Assembly: GCA_015661555.1 (NCBI GenBank)
Contig: DQVW01000041.1
Span: 1-29,152, forward strand
DNA from: Methanothermococcus okinawensis
GTDB lineage: Archaea > AGJL01 > Methanococci > Methanococcales > Methanococcaceae
Length of the DNA: 29,152 bases
Reading direction: 5' to 3'
Shown: positions 23,515-29,152 of the stretch, piece after piece
Layout: each line of letters begins with the position of its first letter
How positions within the stretch are numbered: the stretch's first letter is position 1
The notes under the pieces: generated by a model
What the model saw: the letters and a program-made list of their open reading frames with translations, nothing else
What the model was told of the DNA's origin: nothing
Databases searched by the model: none
Made by a program: the position numbers and the translations under genes

Positions 23515-23679
23515 TTAAATAAAGATACCGTAGTTTAGAATAACCTCGAGAATTATAATTGAGATGGTAATTCCAATTACCTTTTCAGGAGATACCTTTA
23601 TCTTGGAGATGTCAACATCCATGTATCTAATCAATCCTGCACTTGTGGCCAACCCTCTATCTTCATTCCTTCTAGCCAT
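23515..23679 (-). CDS. secG: Preprotein translocase Sec61-beta subunit (SecG, archaeal)
   Basis: A 54-residue protein: MARRNEDRGLATSAGLIRYM at the start, then a linker with KVSPEKVIG, then one membrane segment (about 34-48, rich in Ile/Leu/Val) and the end NYGIFI. The 'GLATSAGLIRYMDxxxSKIKVxPEKVIGIT' pattern is the archaeal Sec61-beta signature and is very close to the M. jannaschii protein as I remember it. It is the small tail-anchored subunit of the SecYE translocon. The start is preceded by GTGTGATACT, which includes a GTGAT ribosome binding site. It lies 18 bases after aglB and 21 bases before trpB on the same strand. Easily missed because of its size. Confidence 0.93.
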   Translation of the reverse strand: MARRNEDRGLATSAGLIRYMDVDISKIKVSPEKVIGITISIIILEVILNYGIFI

Positions 23680-23697
23680 AGTATCACACTAAAAATT

Positions 23698-26304
23698 TTA
23701 ATTTAAATAATCCTTCCCATAATCCACCTTGTATATCTTAAATCCTGGCTGTACCCCTGGACTTGTAGGATCCCAGGAGGCTTTAACCAGTTTAATATGT
23801 TTCAATCCACTGGCATCTAGGAAGTGAAGTTTTGTATATACACTGTCCTCTAAATTCCTGGTGGATATCCAGGCGTACGCCATGTAGGTTTCATTGTTAA
23901 CAGGTTCCAATCTCACAATTAAGCTGTAGGTACCATTCTCATTAAACACCCTCTGGTATAGTCTATCACCCTCTTTTACAACAACCTTGTGGAATCCTGT
24001 TGTCCTCTCATCTATAACCACATTTCTATTTAAATCATATACTACATCGGAGCTGTAGAGGGTGTTATTTTTTACCACTATAAAGTTTACCACCATGTAG
24101 TTGTCACTGACTTCAATGGGCACCCTTACTACAAGGGATCTGTTAACATAGAGTCCATCTCCTCCAGGTAGCCTCACATAGAAACCCTTCTCCCTCTCGT
24201 AGTTGGGGGTTTCTGGAGGTAGGTCAAAATCCCAGAAGCCAAACATACTCCAGACTGGGGCTATGTCGGTCATCCTGTTGTAGGTTATAAGGTAATCTGG
24301 GTTGGGATCTTCTGGATGGGTGTAATTTAGAAGTGTTCTTGCATCCCTCTCACTAAGATGGTATCTCTCAGTGAGTATCCTGTAGGCCTCACTTCTACTT
24401 AGGGGCAGTATCTCGTTGAGTATCTTAACAGTCTTAGATACGTTGTTGTGTGTATAGTTCATCAGGATACCTCTCCTTTCAAAGGCCTTATCCCCACTTG
24501 TAGCCAACATCCTTATTATACCTACTGAGAGGTTTTCGTTAGAGGTGGCAAAGGCCCTACCTACCCAGTAGGCCCTTGGGGAGTTCTGGGACCCTCCGTC
24601 AAAGGTTACCATCTTTCTTGTAGCCCAGGCGTAGATGTGCCCGTTGTCCCACCAGCAGGTAATCACTGTGTTATTTGGTGTCTCATATTTTATCCAATCC
24701 AGGCCCTCTTTCCACCCGTTGTTAAATGTTGGTACTGTATAGAAGGGTACTGCACTGGCTAAGGAGGGTAGAACTAGGGACAGTGCCAGAAGTATGGCCA
24801 TAACCTCCTTAACCCTGTTGGAGGAGAGTACTATATCTACTGTTTTGTAGAAGGCAAGTACTAGGAGGACAAGGAGGAATCCATAGGCGACAACTGGGAC
24901 ATAGGTTGTAGGGAGTATAATCTTTGGTATCTTTGGGAAGGTCTTATAGAGTGTAAAGAGGAAGAGTATTACCACTGTTGGATAGAGTATCCACTCTATC
25001 AGTTCATCCTCTCTTCTCTTTATAAGGTTTATCAGCTGCCCTACCAGTATACCAATACCTATACAGAGTGGGGGTACCATTAAGCCTATAAATCTTACCC
25101 CCTTTGTAGCAGCATAGAATGTTGCAACAAGCCATATTGTAAGGAGGAGGGCGTACTTAAGGTCTATCCTGATACCCTCCCTCTCATATCTCATGGAGAT
25201 AAAGGAGGTAAGTATTCCCAAAACCCCCAGGATAAATAGGAAGGGGTTACCTAGTGCTCCATTTACAATCTCCTCCAGTGATGGAGTCTGAAGTTCAGCT
25301 ACAGTGGTATATACGTTAGGCCAACCTGTAACCTTAGTAACCTCCTTTATCCTGATAAATTCAAAGGGTGATAGGATACCTTCCATGAAGACATTTACAC
25401 CGTAGAGTAGGGATATGAGGAGTGCACTTCCAAGGATGAAAATAGCTGCTATAGGTAGCAGGGTCTTTACATCCTCTACCTGAAGTGGGAGGGGTATCTT
25501 ATCCCTGTATCTACTTATCACGAGGGTGTATAGCAGGTAGAGTATTAAAAAGACCGCTACCACGTAGTATCCATACCACCAACCTGCCCACATCCTTGGA
25601 GCTAGGGCCATTGTAAGGGTTGCCAAGATGGTGTATAGGAGAGACGACTTTAGATCTCTCTGGTTGTGAAGCGCCTCCATGATAAACCATACTATGAAGA
25701 GTATAGGTAGTATCTCGAAGATAGGGGTATCTGCAAAACCTGCAGAGGTTTTATAGAGAAGTGCAGGTGTGGAGATCATAATCAGTGCCCCTACAATTCC
25801 AGCAATGTTACTTCTAGTAACCCTTCTAATTATAAAGAACACAGGTATTCCCAGAAGGATACTTAGAAGAGGTGGTACCCAGAAGGCTGCATTCATAAGG
25901 GTAACTGTAGGGTCTAGGGAGTGCCATATATTATACACTGCAATTGTTGCATAGGTTATTGCAGGTACAGGTCTCGTGATGGGATGGCCAGGAGGGGCGT
26001 ACTGACAGGTATCGTAAGGTACCCACTTTCCATCTATATACTTTAAAGTCTCCCCTAGATGTCCATGTCTGTAGTAGTTCTCTGTAAGTCTCAGGTAGTA
26101 GTAGGGATCTATAGCCACAAGGTACATCCTACCATTTTCATCGGAGAACACCTTCTTTAAAAGTTCGTTGTCAGTGAATCCCATATCTGCAGGTTGAGCC
26201 CTAAGTTGGAAACTTATCAATCCAATAAGGAGAAGTATGAGAAGTAACTTCAGATGCTTATATCTCTCGAAAAATCCCTGGATCTTCTCCAACACCTCTC
26301 TCAT
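23698..26304 (-). CDS. aglB: Archaeal oligosaccharyltransferase AglB (STT3 family)
   Basis: Transfers the lipid-linked glycan to Asn of exported proteins on the outer face of the membrane. The 868-residue protein has an N-terminal multi-span part (about 15-515, some 13 membrane segments) and a soluble C-terminal domain. Catalytic features: acidic Asp66 in AIDPYYYLRL, Asp192 in TSAGFADTPIF, the TVAE loop (334-337, the TIXE/SVSE motif of external loop 5), Arg404 in KGVRFIG, and WWDNG (551-555) that binds the sequon. AAAGGAGGTAAAAT gives a strong ribosome binding site. It is the first gene of the long minus-strand run; a TATTTATATTA-type box lies upstream. Glycan and targets are unknown. Confidence 0.95.
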   Translation of the reverse strand: MREVLEKIQGFFERYKHLKLLLILLLIGLISFQLRAQPADMGFTDNELLKKVFSDENGRMYLVAIDPYYYLRLTENYYRHGHLGETLKYIDGKWVPYDTCQYAPPGHPITRPVPAITYATIAVYNIWHSLDPTVTLMNAAFWVPPLLSILLGIPVFFIIRRVTRSNIAGIVGALIMISTPALLYKTSAGFADTPIFEILPILFIVWFIMEALHNQRDLKSSLLYTILATLTMALAPRMWAGWWYGYYVVAVFLILYLLYTLVISRYRDKIPLPLQVEDVKTLLPIAAIFILGSALLISLLYGVNVFMEGILSPFEFIRIKEVTKVTGWPNVYTTVAELQTPSLEEIVNGALGNPFLFILGVLGILTSFISMRYEREGIRIDLKYALLLTIWLVATFYAATKGVRFIGLMVPPLCIGIGILVGQLINLIKRREDELIEWILYPTVVILFLFTLYKTFPKIPKIILPTTYVPVVAYGFLLVLLVLAFYKTVDIVLSSNRVKEVMAILLALSLVLPSLASAVPFYTVPTFNNGWKEGLDWIKYETPNNTVITCWWDNGHIYAWATRKMVTFDGGSQNSPRAYWVGRAFATSNENLSVGIIRMLATSGDKAFERRGILMNYTHNNVSKTVKILNEILPLSRSEAYRILTERYHLSERDARTLLNYTHPEDPNPDYLITYNRMTDIAPVWSMFGFWDFDLPPETPNYEREKGFYVRLPGGDGLYVNRSLVVRVPIEVSDNYMVVNFIVVKNNTLYSSDVVYDLNRNVVIDERTTGFHKVVVKEGDRLYQRVFNENGTYSLIVRLEPVNNETYMAYAWISTRNLEDSVYTKLHFLDASGLKHIKLVKASWDPTSPGVQPGFKIYKVDYGKDYLN

Positions 26305-26332
26305 ATTTTACCTCCTTTAAATTTTTGAAATA

Positions 26333-26341
26333 TTTTTTATA
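26333..26341 (+). promoter_or_regulatory. Probable TATA box of the acyl-CoA synthetase gene
   Basis: TTTTTTATA followed by GAGAG. A start near 26364 would give a leader of about 12 bases before the ATG at 26377. It stands between the aglB start and the aglB TATA box. Confidence 0.45.
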
Positions 26342-26353
26342 GAGAGGGGGTTT

Positions 26354-26361
26354 AATATAAA
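26354..26361 (-). promoter_or_regulatory. Probable TATA box of aglB
   Basis: The minus strand reads TTTATATT, close to consensus. Transcription would start near 26331, leaving a leader of about 27 bases with the AGGAGG site at 26311-26316. The element lies inside the region that the opposing gene would transcribe or use for polymerase entry. Confidence 0.5.
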
Positions 26362-26376
26362 TGCTTAGGGATGGTT

Positions 26377-28494
26377 ATGCTGGAGAGTATCTTCAATCCA
26401 GATTCTGTTGCAGTAATCGGTGCCTCCAATACCAGGGGGAAAGTAGGCTATGCAGTGATGAAGAATTTAAAGGCCTTTGTGGAGTACAACCCTGATAAAA
26501 GGGTATACCCTGTAAATCCCAAGTACAGTGAGGTACTAGGTTTTAAGTGCTATAAGTCCATATTGGAGGTTCCAGAGGAGGAGATAGATCTGGCAGTGAT
26601 AGTAGTACCTGCGAAGTACGTACCGAAGGTGTTAAAGGAGTGTGGAGAGAAAGGTGTAAAGGGGGCTGTTATTATCTCGGCAGGTTTCTCCGAGGTAGGT
26701 AACTACCACCTGGAGGAGGAGGTAAAGGCCATTGCCAGAAGGTATAAGATAAGGGTAATTGGGCCAAACTGTCTAGGCATAATAAACATGTACAACAGGT
26801 TAAATGCATCCTTCAGTCGGGCGTATTTTGCAGAGGGTAACATTACCTTTATATCTCAAAGTGGAGCGCTGATAACTGCCCTCCTGGATATTGCCCCCCT
26901 ATTAAATCTAGGATTCTCCAAAATAGTAAGTCTAGGGAATAAGGTGGATGTACAGGAGAGTGATATACTGGAGTATCTTAAAGGGGATGACACCACCCAG
27001 GTAGTTGCACTCTACATAGAGAGTATAAAGGATAGAAGGTTTATTGAGAGTACAAGGGAGTTAGCCAAGGTTAAACCTGTAATAGCACTTAAAGGTGGAA
27101 GGTCTGAAGAGGGGGCAAGGGCTATCTCCTCCCATACTGGGAGTTTGGCAGGAGATATCCAGGTTTACAACGCAGTATTTAAAAAGGGAGGAGTTATTAC
27201 AGTGGAGACCTTCGAGGAGTTGGTGGATCTGATGCACCTCCTCTCCACCCAGGGTCCAATGAGAGGAAATAGGTTAGGAGTTGTAACAAATGCAGGAGGT
27301 TTTGGTGTATTGGCTGCAGACAGCTGTAGAAGGTACAACTTAACCCTCCCTAACTTTGAGCCCTCTACAGTGGAGAGGTTAAGGAGGTACCTTCCAGATA
27401 CATCCTCCATATCCAATCCCCTGGATCTCGTAGGAGATGCAGATCCCTCAAGGTACAGGAATGCCCTAGAGGCTCTTCTCCAGGATAAAAATATAGATGG
27501 TATACTTGTAATATTAACACCCCAGGAGATGACAAGACCCCTGGAGGTTGCAGAGGTAATAATAGATATAAAGAGAGAGATTGAAAGGAGGGGATTACCT
27601 AAAGTGATAGTGGCCTCCTTCGTTGGAGGAATATCTATAAGGGGGTCAAAGAGTTATCTAAGGAAAAATGGAGTCCCTGCCTATATATCGCCGGAGAATG
27701 GTGTCAAGGTACTCTCCCTTTCCCACAGGTACAGTACTATGAAGATAGGGGAGGAGAGGGACGAATACCTGGAGGATGTAAGATCCCAACTGATAGAGGT
27801 TAAGGAGAGAAACTTAGAAACTATAAGGGAACTTCTAAGTAATCCCAACGAGTACAACTCAAAGAGATTCTTAAAACTTCACGGTATAGAGGTGCCTAGA
27901 GGATACCTGGCAAAGACACCAGAGGAGGCTGAGTACTACAGCAGTATCCTGGGAGAGGTTGTAATGAAGATATGCTCTAGGTATATACCTCACAAGTCTG
28001 ATATTGGCTGTGTAGTGGTAAAACCTGAGGATGTAAGGGAGGCCTTCCAGAGGATCATGGAGAGGGGTAAAAGGTATCTAAGGGAGAGGGGTATTGAGGA
28101 TGGAATAGATGGGGTGCTTGTTGAGGAGTATATCCAGGGGATGGAACTTATCCTTGGAGGGAGGAGGGATAGGATATTTGGTCCAGTGATTATGGTGGGT
28201 TTAGGAGGGATATTTGTAGAGGTGATGAAGGATGTCTCCTTTGCAATCCATCCCATTACAAGGGAATACGCCCTTGATACTCTAAAGGAGTTAAAATCCT
28301 ACAAGGTGTTGGAGGGTATAAGGGGACGTCCAAGGAGGGATATAGACTTTGTAGTGGATACCATGGTGAGACTTGGAGTGATTATGGAGTTGTACCCTGA
28401 GATAAGGGAGATAGATATAAATCCCCTCATTGTAAGGGAGGAGGGTAAGGGGGGATGCGCCGGTGATGCCCTGATAATAGTGGGTGAGGGATAG
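26377..28494 (+). CDS. ADP-forming acetate/acyl--CoA ligase, alpha-beta fusion
   Basis: Interconverts acyl-CoA, ADP and phosphate with acid, CoA and ATP. The 705-residue protein joins both subunits: a CoA-binding Rossmann domain (1-125; VAVIGASN, IGPNCLGI), two succinyl-CoA ligase-like domains with the phosphohistidine loop SHTGSLAG (His253), and an ATP-grasp domain (about 480-705; KICSRYIPHKSDIG, VEEYIQGMELILGG, EIDINPLIV). The substrate may be acetate or a branched or aryl acid; the sequence does not tell. The Met at 26377 is preferred because AGGG stands 6 bases before it; the ATG at 26371 directly abuts that site. The next gene, arfB, follows its TAG stop by 1 base. Confidence 0.9.
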   Translation: MLESIFNPDSVAVIGASNTRGKVGYAVMKNLKAFVEYNPDKRVYPVNPKYSEVLGFKCYKSILEVPEEEIDLAVIVVPAKYVPKVLKECGEKGVKGAVIISAGFSEVGNYHLEEEVKAIARRYKIRVIGPNCLGIINMYNRLNASFSRAYFAEGNITFISQSGALITALLDIAPLLNLGFSKIVSLGNKVDVQESDILEYLKGDDTTQVVALYIESIKDRRFIESTRELAKVKPVIALKGGRSEEGARAISSHTGSLAGDIQVYNAVFKKGGVITVETFEELVDLMHLLSTQGPMRGNRLGVVTNAGGFGVLAADSCRRYNLTLPNFEPSTVERLRRYLPDTSSISNPLDLVGDADPSRYRNALEALLQDKNIDGILVILTPQEMTRPLEVAEVIIDIKREIERRGLPKVIVASFVGGISIRGSKSYLRKNGVPAYISPENGVKVLSLSHRYSTMKIGEERDEYLEDVRSQLIEVKERNLETIRELLSNPNEYNSKRFLKLHGIEVPRGYLAKTPEEAEYYSSILGEVVMKICSRYIPHKSDIGCVVVKPEDVREAFQRIMERGKRYLRERGIEDGIDGVLVEEYIQGMELILGGRRDRIFGPVIMVGLGGIFVEVMKDVSFAIHPITREYALDTLKELKSYKVLEGIRGRPRRDIDFVVDTMVRLGVIMELYPEIREIDINPLIVREEGKGGCAGDALIIVGEG

Positions 28495-28495
28495 T

Positions 28496-29152
28496 TTGAG
28501 ATTGAGAGTGGAGGCGGGAAATATACTAGATGAGAGGGTACATGAGATAGGGATAATAGCGCTAGGTTCCTTCCTGGAAAATCACGGCCCTGTACTACCC
28601 ATAGACACAGATGCAAAGATAGCGTCCTATATAGGGTTGATGGCCTCCCTGAGGACAGGTGCCAAATTCCTAGGAGTTGTACTACCTTCAACAGAGTATC
28701 CCTATGTAAAACATGGTATCCACAACAAAGCTGAGGAGGTTGTAGAGTACCTAAGGTTTGTACTCTCCTGGAGTAAGAGGTTAGGTGTTAAAAAGGTGTT
28801 GATAGTGAACTGCCATGGGGGTAATACCCTTATCTCTAAATACCTAGGTGATCTAGAGAGGGAACTTAAGCTAAAAATAGTAATGAAGAACTTTACCTTT
28901 ATCCATGCAGCTAGTGAGGAGGTGTCCCTTGGAAGTGTTATAGGTATTGCAAGGGAGGATAAGATAAAAGAGCATCATCCCAGTAAATATCCTGAGATAG
29001 GGATGGTGGGGTTGAAGGAGGCCAGGAAGAGTAACAGGTTGATAGACAGGGATGCGAAGGTTGTAGAGAGGGAGGGTGTTAAGATAGATAGAAAACTTGG
29101 AGAAGAGATACTGGAGAAGGCCATAGGGGAGTGTGTAGAGTGTATAAAAGAG
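28496..29152 (+). CDS. arfB: ArfB: FAPy deformylase of the F420/riboflavin pathway (creatininase family, last residues outside window)
   Basis: Removes formate from 2-amino-5-formylamino-6-ribosylaminopyrimidinone 5'-phosphate, made from GTP by ArfA, early in archaeal riboflavin and F420 synthesis. 219 residues are visible and no stop is reached, so only a few residues are missing. Metal-site residues: Glu28 and His30 (FLENHG), Asp37 (PIDTD) and His107 (VNCHGGN); VKHGIHNK and GMVGLKEAR are characteristic of M. jannaschii ArfB. A TTG start at 28496 gives MRLRVEAGNILDE, which lines up with the M. jannaschii N-terminus as I recall it, and GGTGA stands 8 bases before it. Coupled to the acyl-CoA synthetase gene by the overlap of that site with its last codons. 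Confidence 0.92.
   Translation, partial: MRLRVEAGNILDERVHEIGIIALGSFLENHGPVLPIDTDAKIASYIGLMASLRTGAKFLGVVLPSTEYPYVKHGIHNKAEEVVEYLRFVLSWSKRLGVKKVLIVNCHGGNTLISKYLGDLERELKLKIVMKNFTFIHAASEEVSLGSVIGIAREDKIKEHHPSKYPEIGMVGLKEARKSNRLIDRDAKVVEREGVKIDRKLGEEILEKAIGECVECIKE

Noticed and set aside
1..29152. CRISPR arrays, insertion sequences, integrases, toxin-antitoxin or restriction genes
   Set aside because: No direct repeats with spacers, no terminal inverted repeats and no such protein families were seen; every gene is a housekeeping or biosynthetic one.

Overview
The window is chromosomal DNA of a thermophilic methanogenic archaeon, most likely of the order Methanococcales. The lineage marker is the set of archaeal genes: the proteasome-activating AAA ATPase PAN, MBF1, aIF2-beta, NMD3, L15e, topoisomerase VI-B, AglB and Sec61-beta. 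Several encoded proteins look very close to Methanocaldococcus jannaschii proteins as I remember them (PAN, ArfB, Sec61-beta). Two methanogen cofactor genes are present: the methanopterin-pathway GHMP-fold synthase MptG and the ArfB deformylase of the F420/riboflavin route. Arg codons are mostly AGG/AGA and Ile is often ATA. Ribosome binding sites are of the GGTGA/GGAGGT type and promoters carry TTTATATA-like boxes. The base composition looks less AT-rich than M. jannaschii, so a different genus is possible; this is inference.

Layout. 1-2456 (minus): PAN followed by an FAD oxidoreductase that runs off the left edge. 2554-3663 (plus): MBF1 and a DUF366 protein, divergent from PAN. 3664-4659 (minus): MptG. 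4807-6343 (plus): an orphan lipoprotein and ArgJ. 6406-7317 (plus): tRNA-Arg(UCU), tRNA-Glu(UUC) and BirA. 7319-8992 (minus): glutamyl-tRNA synthetase. 9085-14797 (plus): aIF2-beta, NMD3, L15e, topoisomerase VI-B, a GfcR/PyrE-like regulator and a MinD ATPase. 14774-26304 (minus): an unbroken run, in order of transcription aglB, secG, trpB, trpA, trpE, trpG, an HD-domain protein, a MetE-like methionine synthase, an HTH regulator, CoaD, an AEC transporter and ThiI. 26377-29152 (plus): a fused ADP-forming acyl-CoA synthetase and ArfB, which is cut by the right edge just before its stop.

The window is almost entirely coding. The largest gap is about 150 bases (4660-4806), and no stretch over 300 bases lacks a gene. 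I see no CRISPR array, insertion sequence, prophage or large repeat. Genes within a strand run are packed with gaps of 0-25 bases or ATGA overlaps. In several cases the ribosome binding site of one gene contains the stop codon of the gene before it. Three convergent pairs meet with a gap of 0-1 base or a 24-base overlap and show no T-tract terminator.

This is mainly a housekeeping region; I found no clear new defence or mobile system. The points most worth a second look are: a 54-residue Sec61-beta gene between the oligosaccharyltransferase gene aglB and a tryptophan cluster; the trpBAEG order without trpD, trpC or trpF; an apparent Gln-to-Glu change in the TrpB substrate loop; an HTH regulator with a PrpR_N-like sensor half that overlaps the methionine synthase gene; an orphan lipoprotein with two N-glycosylation sequons; and interleaved divergent promoters between aglB and the acyl-CoA synthetase.
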